64,000 bases of DNA. It comes from CAZIWX01 sp964543125. Its GTDB lineage: Bacteria; Fidelibacterota; UBA8477. A program made the position numbers and the translations under genes. The notes beneath the pieces were generated by a model. It was given only the letters and a program-made list of their open reading frames with translations. It did not search any database and was not told the DNA's origin. Shown here one piece after another: positions 47,339 through 56,713 of this stretch (positions within the stretch are counted from its first letter, which is position 1; each line of letters starts with the position of its first letter). The stretch covers positions 1 through 64,000 of the forward strand of contig CAZIWX010000001.1 of NCBI GenBank assembly GCA_964543125.1. The letters are read 5' to 3'.

Positions 47339-48086
47339 GCATTTCCTCGACTAAGTTCATATAATTCGCAGCCCCGGTTGAGGTGGCATCGTATAAAATA
47401 ATCGGTTTACCGAAACCGGGAGCTTCACTGAGGCGTATATTCCGGCTTATGAGGGTTTTATATACTCGATCCTTAAAATAGGATTTCACTTCCTCTACCA
47501 CCTGTTTACTCAGATTCAACCGGCTATCAAACATGGTCATGACAACGCCCTCGATTACCAGGGCTTTGTTTACCGATTTTTGGACTTGCCGCACGGTATT
47601 AAGCAATTGTCCCAAACCTTCCAGCGCGTAATACTCACATTGAATCGGAATAATAAGTGAGTGGGCTGCCGTGAGTGAGTTCAGAGTCAACAATCCCAGC
47701 GAAGGCGGACAATCGATAATGATAAAATCGTATTGTTCTTCCACTTCCGATAAAGCCAGCTTTAGAATTCGCTCCCGGGCAATGGCTGAAATCAACTCAA
47801 CCTCGGCCCCCACCAAATTGGGATTGGATGGAATTATGTCCAAATACGGAAGTTGGGATTTTTGCATCACTTCAGCTACTGTTTTGTGCCCTAAAAGAAC
47901 TTGGTAAACATTGGGCACTTCGCCATTCACATGAACGCCGATACCGGTGGTGGCGTTGGATTGGGGGTCCATGTCCACCAGCAATGTCCGCTGTTCAGCA
48001 ACTGCCAAACCAGCAGCCAGGTTTACGGCGGTGGTGGTTTTTCCCACACCCCCTTTTTGGTTAACAATGGCGATTATTTTTCCCAT
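47325..48086 (-). CDS. parA: ParA chromosome partitioning ATPase
   Basis: A 253-residue deviant-Walker ATPase. KGGVGKTTT is at 11-19, and DMDPQSNATTGIG and IIDCPPSLGLLT follow. ATP-driven dimers on DNA move ParB-parS complexes. The true start is ATG 48086; an upstream frame to 48164 has no homology. First gene of the operon ending with atpC. Confidence 0.95.
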   Translation of the reverse strand: MGKIIAIVNQKGGVGKTTTAVNLAAGLAVAEQRTLLVDMDPQSNATTGIGVHVNGEVPNVYQVLLGHKTVAEVMQKSQLPYLDIIPSNPNLVGAEVELISAIARERILKLALSEVEEQYDFIIIDCPPSLGLLTLNSLTAAHSLIIPIQCEYYALEGLGQLLNTVRQVQKSVNKALVIEGVVMTMFDSRLNLSKQVVEEVKSYFKDRVYKTLISRNIRLSEAPGFGKPIILYDATSTGAANYMNLVEEMLERA

Positions 48087-48297
48087 AAACCCTTGTTTTT
48101 CAACATCTTCTTCACAATCCCCGGCAAAGCAGCGCAATATAGCCGTCGGTTTGAGGAAAAACAATGTTTGGATGTTTCACAATCAGGCTACGAATTACAA
48201 AACTGATTTGAAATGTAAAACCCGAATTACCGCGGCCCTTTCCCTTGAATTGTCCGCTCCACGCATCTAAATTCGAGTCCCAAATAAAGGATAGTGA

Positions 48298-48624
48298 ATG
48301 TTTCTCGGAACCGTGGTCGGTACCATCTGGTCAACCAAAAAAGTCCCCCCTGTTAAAAACCTGCGTTTTCTGATTGTCCATCCCAAGGGATTGGACAAAG
48401 AGCCTAATCAAAACATGGTCATTGTAGCTGATGTTCTGGGGGCGGGGGTGGGTGAAGACGTCATCTGCGCTTATGGCCACGCGGCACGCAAAGCGATTCA
48501 GCCCGACAATCCCGCCGAGTTGGCCATCGAAGCGGCCGTGATTGGTATCGTGGATTCGCTGGAAACCGACAGCGATGTCGTGACCCGGGTCATGACCGGA
48601 ACCACCAAGGTTACCCGGCTATAA
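48298..48624 (+). CDS. EutN/CcmL-family microcompartment vertex protein
   Basis: A 108-residue protein with the EutN/CcmL fold: FLGTVVGTIWSTKKVPPVKN at the start, then VIVADVLGAGVGEDVICAYG, and a C-terminal AVIGIVDSLE. Such pentamers cap vertices of bacterial microcompartments. It stands alone: no BMC shell hexamer or encapsulated enzyme gene lies within the window. It is followed by an ACT-domain gene after 23 bases. The shell may be encoded elsewhere, or the protein may have another role. Confidence 0.85.
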   Translation: MFLGTVVGTIWSTKKVPPVKNLRFLIVHPKGLDKEPNQNMVIVADVLGAGVGEDVICAYGHAARKAIQPDNPAELAIEAAVIGIVDSLETDSDVVTRVMTGTTKVTRL

Positions 48625-48647
48625 CCAACAATTGAATCGGAATCAGA

Positions 48648-49076
48648 ATGGCATTATCTGAAGAACAAATTCGTAATATCGTGGTCTCCATTCGGGAAAA
48701 GCTGGGTCCGGAAGCAACGCCTGACCTGATCAAAACCGCCGCCGTTGAAGCCATTCGTGAAATTGAACACCAAGCGACGCCCACTGGTGAATCCAACACC
48801 CTTACAGATCGTGTGATTGTCTCCATCTTCGGCCATAATAAAATGGGAATTCTGGCGGGTGTGACCGGTATCCTGGCTAATAATCAGTGCAATATTGTTG
48901 ACATCTCCCAGAAAATTATGGGTGAGTTATTCACCATGATTATGGTCGTGGATATCAGTGGTAGTCCGCTTAGCATGGACGGATTAAAAGATCAGCTAAC
49001 CCATACCGCCACAAAGTTGGGAATTAAGATCTTCGTTCAGAACGAAGCTATTTTCACGGCCATGGACCGGCTTTAG
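48648..49076 (+). CDS. ACT-domain protein with N-terminal helical extension
   Basis: A 142-residue protein. The last about 90 residues are an ACT domain of the UPF0237 type (VIVSIFGHNKMGILAGVTGI, NIVDISQKIMGELFTMIMVV). About 50 residues precede it, including an amphipathic helix (EEQIRNIVVSIREKLG) that recalls microcompartment targeting peptides. UPF0237 genes are usually beside UPF0210 genes. Here the UPF0210 gene is about 8 kb away, and a vertex protein is the neighbour instead. It may sense an amino acid in relation to the compartment. Confidence 0.8.
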   Translation: MALSEEQIRNIVVSIREKLGPEATPDLIKTAAVEAIREIEHQATPTGESNTLTDRVIVSIFGHNKMGILAGVTGILANNQCNIVDISQKIMGELFTMIMVVDISGSPLSMDGLKDQLTHTATKLGIKIFVQNEAIFTAMDRL

Positions 49077-49455
49077 GTCGATTCACGAGCCACGCAGTTC
49101 ACTTAAAAATAATATTATTAATGAATCAGCATCCTAGAGGATTAGCCGATCTGGCCGGTTGATTCCCGGCGCTAAAAAGAATTAATTCGTGTTTGAAGAG
49201 TTCTTGTCCGCAGCACCGGGTTTCAGTCCCCTACTCCAGGATATCTATTGGTCTAAAGCCCTATATTTTCATATATATACGAAACCACGAGCTAAAGTTC
49301 GCGGCAACGGAGACCGGCACTGATTCTTACTTGAGAAAGCCTGGTTTTAGCTTTTCCCGGGTATTTTCCTTCGGCTGCATTCGATTCCTTCCATGCTCCG
49401 ATTTTGTTTGCCGCCCACCGGTCTCCAACTTCTCACTTTTGAATTCCACCTGCTT
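49077..49455. other. Convergent intergenic region
   Basis: About 380 bases between converging genes. A weak hairpin AAAGC/GCTTT occurs near 49340. An open frame running into the MFS gene was judged antisense. No gene seen. Confidence 0.4.
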
Positions 49456-50694
49456 TTATTCTTCCTTCAACTCCTGTGTAAGAAGTGTCTTGGGCTCTTT
49501 TAATAGCAAACTCAGTAACAAACCCACTCCCATCAGGATAATTAAAATAGTGAGGGCTGAAGTCATGGAACCATCTGTTGGTGATTTAAAGGCATCCATG
49601 GCAAAAATAAAAATAATTCCCGAGATCTGACCCATGAGGATCAACAGGCCGTTGGATGTCCCTTCGGGTGTTGGATAGGTCGTTTCGGCACCGAGTTGAA
49701 AACCAATGGGACCCGCACTCAACAGAAAAAATCCTAAAAGAAATGCGCCGGTGAGAACCATGGCATAGTCATGAGTATAAGTTACTCCGGCCAAGCCGAT
49801 GGTGGCGCCGGTCAGAGCAATGACGATGAAGGGAATACGCTTACGCAGGTGATCGGATAGTAACGGTAAAATAATAGCCCCGAGAATACCGCCTCCAATC
49901 ATGATTCCGCCTACCGTGCCGGCCTGGGTAACCGAAAATCCTCTGGGCCGCAGGATATCTTCAATCCAGGTTGTAACTGCATTGAAAACACCCAAACCAA
50001 CGAAAAAGATGATCAGCAACAAAATAAAATCCCGCTGGTGGATGATCTGCTTTAGACCGTCGAAAACCAACGAGCGCGCTTCCAACTCCGGTGGACAGGG
50101 AGGCGTCGGGGGGTGTTCCCTGGCAAATGCCAAAAAGATGATTGCCGCTAAAACCGCGGCTACTCCAAAAATCATAAGCATTTCAATAAACCCATACGTG
50201 ATTGTGAGGTAAGGCGTCAAAGCCACGCCCCCTAGAATTCCGAGATAGATGGCCAGCGTGCCCAAACCAACGGCAGTAGCCCGTTCATGGACCGGGAACC
50301 ATTTCGCGCCCACGCTGGTTACCGCATTTAATACAAAGGGCTGACCGATGGCGATTCCGATTTGAGCGAGCATCACCAGCATATAATTATCCGATACCAG
50401 TCCCCGCATTAATCCGAATATTCCGGTTAGGACAGCGCCCACACCGACTCCGACTTTGATACCGTAAGTATCAATCGCCCAGGATGCAGGAATTGATACA
50501 GCAATGTAGACGATCATAAAACTCATGGACAACAAGCCCACATACAAATCCGAGACATTATAAAACTTGGCGGCTTCGACCGTTACCGGCGCAAAGGTGA
50601 TCCAGAGAAGTTGATTCAGAGCTACAATGACCATATAGGCAATCAGAACGACCCAGCGATATCCGTAAACCTTAAAATCCGAGTGCGATACCAT
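49456..50694 (-). CDS. MFS transporter
   Basis: A 412-residue protein with twelve hydrophobic segments in two six-helix halves. The loop after helix 2 contains ASWAIDTYGIKVGVG, the usual MFS signature region. It moves a small solute across the inner membrane using the proton gradient. The substrate cannot be told from sequence. Confidence 0.88.
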   Translation of the reverse strand: MVSHSDFKVYGYRWVVLIAYMVIVALNQLLWITFAPVTVEAAKFYNVSDLYVGLLSMSFMIVYIAVSIPASWAIDTYGIKVGVGVGAVLTGIFGLMRGLVSDNYMLVMLAQIGIAIGQPFVLNAVTSVGAKWFPVHERATAVGLGTLAIYLGILGGVALTPYLTITYGFIEMLMIFGVAAVLAAIIFLAFAREHPPTPPCPPELEARSLVFDGLKQIIHQRDFILLLIIFFVGLGVFNAVTTWIEDILRPRGFSVTQAGTVGGIMIGGGILGAIILPLLSDHLRKRIPFIVIALTGATIGLAGVTYTHDYAMVLTGAFLLGFFLLSAGPIGFQLGAETTYPTPEGTSNGLLILMGQISGIIFIFAMDAFKSPTDGSMTSALTILIILMGVGLLLSLLLKEPKTLLTQELKEE

Positions 50695-50844
50695 TTTTAA
50701 TCTCCTGTTTTCTATCAGCTAAATTCAAACTGCTGGCTGTTTTCAAGCCTCGGGAGCAGTCATTAGGATCAGTTGTGCGTGAGCGCTTGTGGCTGGAAAA
50801 TAATGCTAGAGGAAATTATTTACTAAAGAAATTTGGCGGATGGA

Positions 50845-51753
50845 TTACCCTTCCAATGCATGCCACAGGTAGAAAGTCGCCAATCCACGGTACGGCTTCC
50901 AGGTCTCCCCCATTTCGCGCACTTGAGCTTCATCCGGCCGCTCGGGTAAACCGTAGAGAATTTGGATGGACCGCTGGAGTCCGATATCAGCCGCGGGCAG
51001 GTAATCCACCCGGCCAAAAGCCATCATGCCAACATATTCAGCAGTCCAACGCCCAACACCCCGGAGTTGAACCAATTCATTGAGCAGGGCGTCATCATCC
51101 AGGTAAGTCATGGACTTAGGCGCCAGAGAACCGGTACGCAAGCCGGCCGCAATGTCCAGAATATATTCTGATTTCCGCCTGCTGAATTGAAGCGGCCGCA
51201 GATCTGCCGGCGTTATACCCCGCATATCCAAAGGTCTGGGAAAGAGATGATGCTCAAGGCCGCACCACTGCACGATTTTACCGAACTGGCGGATGAAACG
51301 CTCCCGGAGACTTGCGGCGAAAGCAACATTGAGCTGTTGATCGATGATGGCGGTGGTCAGAGCCTCGAAAAATGAGTGTTTCCTTAAAAAGGTGAATCCA
51401 TGGAGTTGGCGTGTCACTTTAGCCAAAACCGGATCCCCGGCAACATGGTCGTAGAAGCCGGGCAAATCCACCTGGGTTTGGAATAAATCATGAAAGTAGT
51501 GCTTCACCTTTTCGGCCGTGGTTTCTCCGCCGGCTATATCCCACTCAACCCTCAAATGCGGGATATCAACCGTCCCGGTAGCCGTGACCATGGCGCCCAC
51601 GATGGCGTCACCCACGGGAAAAACACCCGTCATACGATTAGCCTTTACCAATTCCGTAAGTTGGAACGGTGCGCGGGTGACATCCCGAAATGCTCGCTGA
51701 AAATCGAAAGGTCCGGTAAGGTTGAGTTCAAATGCCCGGATTCGCAACCTCAA
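50845..51753 (-). CDS. AlkA-type HhH-GPD DNA glycosylase
   Basis: A 302-residue protein with a helix-hairpin-helix (LVQLRGVGRWTAEYVGMM at 227-244) and the catalytic aspartate D256 (LPAADIGLQR). It removes alkylated or deaminated purines from DNA. A second DNA glycosylase (Fe-S uracil type) is in the window. Its start overlaps the end of the EamA gene by 26 bases. Confidence 0.88.
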   Translation of the reverse strand: MRLRIRAFELNLTGPFDFQRAFRDVTRAPFQLTELVKANRMTGVFPVGDAIVGAMVTATGTVDIPHLRVEWDIAGGETTAEKVKHYFHDLFQTQVDLPGFYDHVAGDPVLAKVTRQLHGFTFLRKHSFFEALTTAIIDQQLNVAFAASLRERFIRQFGKIVQWCGLEHHLFPRPLDMRGITPADLRPLQFSRRKSEYILDIAAGLRTGSLAPKSMTYLDDDALLNELVQLRGVGRWTAEYVGMMAFGRVDYLPAADIGLQRSIQILYGLPERPDEAQVREMGETWKPYRGLATFYLWHALEG

Positions 51754-52669
51754 CCTCCTTTACTTTTTTACGCCGCTGATTCAAATCAGCCAATCCAACC
51801 CCACTCAGGATTAATAATCCTCCAAAAATTGTTTTGAGAGTGAGCGCTTCCCCCAACAGGAACCATCCGAAAAAAGTTGCCAACAAGGGAACAAAAAAGG
51901 TAGAGTAGCTGAGGGTTACCACGGAAAAATGTTTAAATAGCCAGAAATACATTGTAAAGGCGATGGCTGATCCAAAAACGGCCAGATACATCACGGCAAG
52001 GATAGCGGAACGGGTCAGGTGAACGGCTTGCCAATCCTCTGAAATCGCGGAACCCGCCAGCAGACCGATGGCACCGATGAACATCCCGGTCATGTTCATC
52101 ACCAGCGCACCCTCGGATTCCACATGTTTTTTATAATAGACATTGGAAGCAGCGCTTCCGGCGACTGAAAGTAAAACCAGGATGATGCCCTTGATCGCGT
52201 TTACATCCAAGGCTTGCCACTGTCCCTGAACGATGAAAATGGTTCCCGTGATTGAGATTAAAATACCGATAAATCGCGAATAATTAAGGTGTTCATCAGG
52301 GAGCATGAAATGAGCAAACAGACTCACTATCAACGGCATGGTAACCCATAAAATCGCTGTAACGCTACTGTAAATATAGAGAGTGCCCCAATAGGTCAGG
52401 CCATAACCAAAAAAGAAATTTCCCAGTCCGATGACAAAATACAGTTTAAGCGATTCCCGGTTAAAGCGTATCCGCCGGCCCTTAATCCAAACAATCAATA
52501 ACAAAAGCCCGGATGCAATAAAAAAGCGAATTGCCGCGGACAGGAACGGGGGGATATCCGCGATGCTGATCTTGATCGCCATCCAGGTTGTTCCCCAGAT
52601 TAGCACCACCAAGGCATAAGCCGCAAATAACCACCCGCGATATACCGTCAAAGGTCTGTTCCTTCGCAT
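51728..52669 (-). CDS. EamA-family (DMT) transporter
   Basis: A 313-residue protein with ten transmembrane segments in two EamA repeats (AAYALVVLIWGTTWMAIKIS in the first, YLAVFGSAIAFTMYFWLFKH in the second). Exports metabolites or takes up amino-acid-like solutes; specificity unknown. It is a second DMT transporter, distinct from the one at 32365. It is coupled with the AlkA-type gene downstream. Confidence 0.87.
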   Translation of the reverse strand: MRRNRPLTVYRGWLFAAYALVVLIWGTTWMAIKISIADIPPFLSAAIRFFIASGLLLLIVWIKGRRIRFNRESLKLYFVIGLGNFFFGYGLTYWGTLYIYSSVTAILWVTMPLIVSLFAHFMLPDEHLNYSRFIGILISITGTIFIVQGQWQALDVNAIKGIILVLLSVAGSAASNVYYKKHVESEGALVMNMTGMFIGAIGLLAGSAISEDWQAVHLTRSAILAVMYLAVFGSAIAFTMYFWLFKHFSVVTLSYSTFFVPLLATFFGWFLLGEALTLKTIFGGLLILSGVGLADLNQRRKKVKEVEVANPGI

Positions 52670-52690
52670 CCCGTTGGATTCAAAATGAAA

Positions 52691-52717
52691 GAAACCCCGT
52701 CCCGGGGCGAGGTCTCA
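52691..52717 (-). terminator. Terminator after secF
   Basis: A GC-rich hairpin (CCCCG / CGGGG core with outer pairing) about 45 bases after the secF stop on the minus strand, followed by TTTCTTTC. Confidence 0.6.
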
Positions 52718-52759
52718 TGAAAATGATACAACTGGTACCTTCCGGTGGAGTAGGCCGGG

Positions 52760-53656
52760 CTATTTTTTCGTTTTAATGCTGCGGGCCTGCCAGGCAATCA
52801 GGATCGGACTGGCAATGAAGATGGATGAATAAGTTCCGATAAAGATACCCACGATCAATGCAAAAGCGAAGGGCCGGATGACCTCACCGCCCAGGGTCCA
52901 TAAGGTCAAAACCGACAGCATGGTCGTTCCGGAAGTGATCAGGGTTCGGTTCAGGGTTTCATTGATACTGATATTCACGATATTCTTGTAGCTCTCGCGG
53001 CGCATAATATTCACATTTTCCCGGATTCGATCATAAACCACAATCGTATCATTGAGTGAGTACCCCACAATCGTGAGGAACGCGGCAATTACCGTCAGGC
53101 TGATTTCCATATTCAACAGGGAAAAAGCGCCCAGGGTGATGAGCACATCATGGATCAAGGCAACAATGGCGCCCACCGCGTACATAAACTGGAACCGAAT
53201 GGAGATGTAAATAACAATCCCCACCATGGCGATGAGAATCGCACTCAGGGCGTCACCGCGCAGCTCTTTACCGATTTTGGCGGAAACAGCTCCCAATTGA
53301 CGAATTTCATAGCCGTTTTCGCCATCAATCGAAGCAAAAGCTGCTCGAATCCGGGGCAGTTGGCCCTCGGCCATGGTTGCAATGCGTACTAAAAATTCAT
53401 TTCCCGAGCCAAAGCGCTGAATAACCGCCTGGCCATTACTCACCGGGTTCATCGCATCCCGCACCTGACTCACCTGAATATCTTTGGTGAAACGTACCTG
53501 AATCAGGGTACCTCCTTCAAAATCAATACTGTATTTGATTCCGCCCCGGAATATTTCACTAAAAATACCGAACGAGATCAGGATTATCGAAATCGTGACG
53601 GCGATCTTCCGATTCCCAACAAAATCAATATGCGCGCCTTTAATTAGCTCTAGCAT
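52760..53656 (-). CDS. secF: Protein translocase subunit SecF
   Basis: A 298-residue SecF with six transmembrane segments: IDFEGGTLIQVRF in the periplasmic part, and DTIVVYDRIREN between helices. With SecD it pulls exported proteins across the inner membrane using the proton motive force. It follows secD by 13 bases. Confidence 0.95.
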   Translation of the reverse strand: MLELIKGAHIDFVGNRKIAVTISIILISFGIFSEIFRGGIKYSIDFEGGTLIQVRFTKDIQVSQVRDAMNPVSNGQAVIQRFGSGNEFLVRIATMAEGQLPRIRAAFASIDGENGYEIRQLGAVSAKIGKELRGDALSAILIAMVGIVIYISIRFQFMYAVGAIVALIHDVLITLGAFSLLNMEISLTVIAAFLTIVGYSLNDTIVVYDRIRENVNIMRRESYKNIVNISINETLNRTLITSGTTMLSVLTLWTLGGEVIRPFAFALIVGIFIGTYSSIFIASPILIAWQARSIKTKK

Positions 53657-53669
53657 CGCTTCCGACTCC

Positions 53670-55550
53670 TTAAATACTCAGCTTGGTTAGTGTCCGCCGT
53701 TCGGTGAACATGTTGTAAATCGTCCGCGACACAAAAATAGCGGTTACCATGGAGGAAAGAATTCCCCAGAATAGCACCGTTGCAAAGCCTTTGACCGTTC
53801 CGGTTCCGAACTGCCATAACACCAATGCCGCCAGAAGGGTCGTGATGTTAGCATCCAAAATTGTTGTAATGGCTTTTCCATAGCCTGTATCGATACCAGC
53901 CCGCACGGTTTTCCCACGGCGGAGTTCTTCGCGAATACGTTCAAAGATCAGTACATTGGCATCTACCGACATACCTACCGTCAGGATCAAACCGGCAATA
54001 CCGGGTAGGGTGAGCGTTGCCCCTAAACCTGCTAAAATTGCCAACGTAAACAGTAAATTCAAGAACAGCGCAAAATCCGCAATGAGACCGGAGCCTTTGT
54101 AATAAATGGCCATAAAGACCACAACGAGGATAAATCCCAGGATCGCTGCATTAGTTCCCTGACGGACCGAGTCGGCTCCCAGGGAAGCGCCCACGGAACG
54201 TTCCTCCTCAATCAGCATGGGTGCCGGTAAAGCGCCGGCTCGCAACACTACCGCCATATGTTTGGCATCGGTGATGTCATTCAAACCTTCAATTTGGGTA
54301 CGGCCATCGCTAATTTTGTTTCGAATTACCGGCGCCATTTGAACCCGGCCATCCAGCACGATAGCAACCCGTTTGTCAACATTAGCGGCTGTAATCTCAG
54401 CCCATTTTTTAGCGCCTTCGCCATTCATATTCAAATGCACTACGAACTCGGCCCCGGAAAAGCCACCCATAGCCTCCTTGGCATCGGTGATCACATCACC
54501 GTTGAGTTCGGCTTCTTTTTTTAACAGGTACAACGGCCAATACTTCTGGCCATTACCCTGAATATCACGGGGTTCGGTACCCCAGGCAATCCGGCTGTCA
54601 AAGGGAATTGCGTTCTGAATTGCCGGCTGTTCCAAATGTGCCTTTACCAACCGATAATTTTTTTGAGGAACCCAGATGACGTTGCTACCCACACTCAACA
54701 AAGATGAAAAGGGGCGATTGGCATCACCTTGTCCCTGAATGGCGAGTGAATCTCCACTTTCTTCACCTAGTAATTCCTGGAGTGAGCTTAGTTCGGCCGT
54801 GGTATCACCCGTGGTGGTTGCAGCGGCGGCCGATTCCACTCCCGTGGAATCACCGCTTTTCTCGGCGTTGACTTCCACCCAGGCCTTATCGACTTTATTG
54901 ATGACATCCTGAAGCAACTGGCTGTCTTCCCGCACCAATACGAATTCCAACAATGCCGTTTCCTGGATGAGGCTCCGGGCCTGAGCCTGATTGGTTACCC
55001 CCGCCAACTCCACGATAACCCGCCATTGACCCTGACGCTGAATGTTTGGTTCAGCGACGCCAAATTGGTCAACCCGGTTACGAATAATTTCTTCCGCCCG
55101 ATCAACCGCATCTTTGGCGTCCTTCTCCAGGGCATCCACCACATCATCATTGGGTCCCTTTTCATAGGATGGGAAATAGAGTGCCAATCGAATGTTTTGA
55201 GCATTCGCCTGCCGTTTGAAGACAGTGAAAAAGTCTGTTTCATTTTCACGGGATTCGTTTAAAGCAGAATCAATGAGAGCGATAATTTTATCGTCCAAAC
55301 CGGCTTTGCGAACACGGGATTTGAGCAATTTTTCCAAATCCACTTCGAGAACCACATGCATGCCGCCCTGAAGATCCAAGCCCGGATGAATAATCTTTTT
55401 TTCAAGATCTTCAAGTTTGCCCTGGGTGGACAATTCCTTTATTTCGGCATTCGTAAGTGAATGATACTTAAAGGAGGGATACAGGACGTACGCAGCAATA
55501 AGTATGAGCAGTACGACGAAAGATACGCGGGACCATAATTTACCAGACAT
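53670..55550 (-). CDS. secD: Protein translocase subunit SecD
   Basis: A 626-residue SecD. The long periplasmic P1 domain follows helix 1 (HPGLDLQGGMHVVLEV) and the conserved VGMSVDANVLIFERIREE comes in the membrane part. An acidic, Ala/Thr/Ser-rich stretch (AEKSGDSTGVESAAAATT) interrupts the periplasmic domain, a local insertion. The start is set at ATG 55550 after CGGAGG; a GTG at 55598 gives a longer frame. Confidence 0.95.
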   Translation of the reverse strand: MSGKLWSRVSFVVLLILIAAYVLYPSFKYHSLTNAEIKELSTQGKLEDLEKKIIHPGLDLQGGMHVVLEVDLEKLLKSRVRKAGLDDKIIALIDSALNESRENETDFFTVFKRQANAQNIRLALYFPSYEKGPNDDVVDALEKDAKDAVDRAEEIIRNRVDQFGVAEPNIQRQGQWRVIVELAGVTNQAQARSLIQETALLEFVLVREDSQLLQDVINKVDKAWVEVNAEKSGDSTGVESAAAATTTGDTTAELSSLQELLGEESGDSLAIQGQGDANRPFSSLLSVGSNVIWVPQKNYRLVKAHLEQPAIQNAIPFDSRIAWGTEPRDIQGNGQKYWPLYLLKKEAELNGDVITDAKEAMGGFSGAEFVVHLNMNGEGAKKWAEITAANVDKRVAIVLDGRVQMAPVIRNKISDGRTQIEGLNDITDAKHMAVVLRAGALPAPMLIEEERSVGASLGADSVRQGTNAAILGFILVVVFMAIYYKGSGLIADFALFLNLLFTLAILAGLGATLTLPGIAGLILTVGMSVDANVLIFERIREELRRGKTVRAGIDTGYGKAITTILDANITTLLAALVLWQFGTGTVKGFATVLFWGILSSMVTAIFVSRTIYNMFTERRTLTKLSI

Positions 55551-55652
55551 GCTTGTCTTTATCCTCCGATATTCATTATCAAAGCTTGCGCTTAGCACCT
55601 TCGTTCGGGCAAAAGCGCGGCAATATAACGGCCACCCTAAGGGTTGTCAAAC

Positions 55653-56654
55653 CTAATAACCGCGTGATTTATCTACAATTCCCGTTAAAGGTTGACCCAG
55701 CAGAAAGCCTTTGAGTTTATTAGCGAAGTCAATGGTTGCAGCATCCACATAACCCGGGTAATTCCCGGCAATATGGGGCGTCATGAATAGATTCGGAATA
55801 TTGAACAAATCGGAGGTGGGCGGCAAGGGCTCGGTCGCGTAGACATCAATGGCGGCGGCGGCAAATAATTTTTGCCGAAGAGCTTGCCCCAAAGCCACTT
55901 CGTTCAGCACGGCGCCCCTGGAAACATTAATGAAAAAAGCGTTGGGTTTCATGGCTTTAAATTCCCGCATACCCACCATCTGCCGGGTCTCTTCCGTCAG
56001 GGGTACGGTAACCACAACGCAGTCGGATTCGGATAGCAATTGGAGCAGACGCAAGCGGGGGTAAACAACGTCAAAATTAGGCAGCACCGAATCCCGGGCA
56101 CTCACGGTCCGTTTTAAGCCGATAGGCCGCATTCCAAATGCTCGCCCCAAACGCGCCACCTCCAAACCAATGGCGCCCGCGCCAATAATCCCCAGCGTCT
56201 GGCCTTGCAAAATGCGAATATTGGCCGCAACCTGCCATTGCATCCATTCCCGCGACTGGCGAAACTGCTGAACCCGGTAATATTGCTTGCTCAGGTACAA
56301 CAACATGCTGAAGACGGATTCCGCTACCGGGATCCGGGTGATATTATCGGCATGGGTGATAAGCACATCACTGGTTTGCAAAGCGTGAGACCAGGTGTGA
56401 TCAATTCCGTCTGATCCGATATGTAGCCAGGATAGTCGCTCGGCACGACTGAAAACTTCCGGTGAGATCGAAAAACAGACCACTACATCCGCATTTATAA
56501 TTTCCCGGGACAAAATCTTCTGATTGGGGCAAAATGCGTAATTGATCTGATCGTCGGGAACGATCTGACGGATCAGCCCAACCATGCGGTCGAAGCGTTC
56601 CTGACGACTGGTCGCCTGAATGGCAATTTTGATCTTTGACTGGGGCAAATTCAC
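55653..56654 (-). CDS. D-2-hydroxyacid dehydrogenase
   Basis: A 333-residue NAD-dependent enzyme. A dinucleotide fold (GIIGAGAIGLEV at 155-166) and the catalytic R246 (VSRGAVLNE), E275 (ATEPLPP) and H294 (TPHIAG) are present. It interconverts a 2-oxo acid and a D-2-hydroxy acid in the cytoplasm. The substrate is uncertain; glyoxylate, hydroxypyruvate and D-lactate are options. It lies about 60 bases after a UPF0210 gene. Confidence 0.9.
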   Translation of the reverse strand: MNLPQSKIKIAIQATSRQERFDRMVGLIRQIVPDDQINYAFCPNQKILSREIINADVVVCFSISPEVFSRAERLSWLHIGSDGIDHTWSHALQTSDVLITHADNITRIPVAESVFSMLLYLSKQYYRVQQFRQSREWMQWQVAANIRILQGQTLGIIGAGAIGLEVARLGRAFGMRPIGLKRTVSARDSVLPNFDVVYPRLRLLQLLSESDCVVVTVPLTEETRQMVGMREFKAMKPNAFFINVSRGAVLNEVALGQALRQKLFAAAAIDVYATEPLPPTSDLFNIPNLFMTPHIAGNYPGYVDAATIDFANKLKGFLLGQPLTGIVDKSRGY

Positions 56655-56713
56655 CTCTGTGTCAATAGTAAATCAAGGTCAGTGGATTAAAATTTAAAAT
56701 TATCAAATGAAAA

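Noticed and set aside
48173..48180. TGTTTCAC upstream of parA, resembling half of a parS site
   Set aside because: The second half of the palindrome is absent, so it is not a convincing parS.
49193..49630. 145-codon plus-strand frame between the ACT and MFS genes
   Set aside because: Its second part is antisense to MFS, and its first part has no family or coding features.
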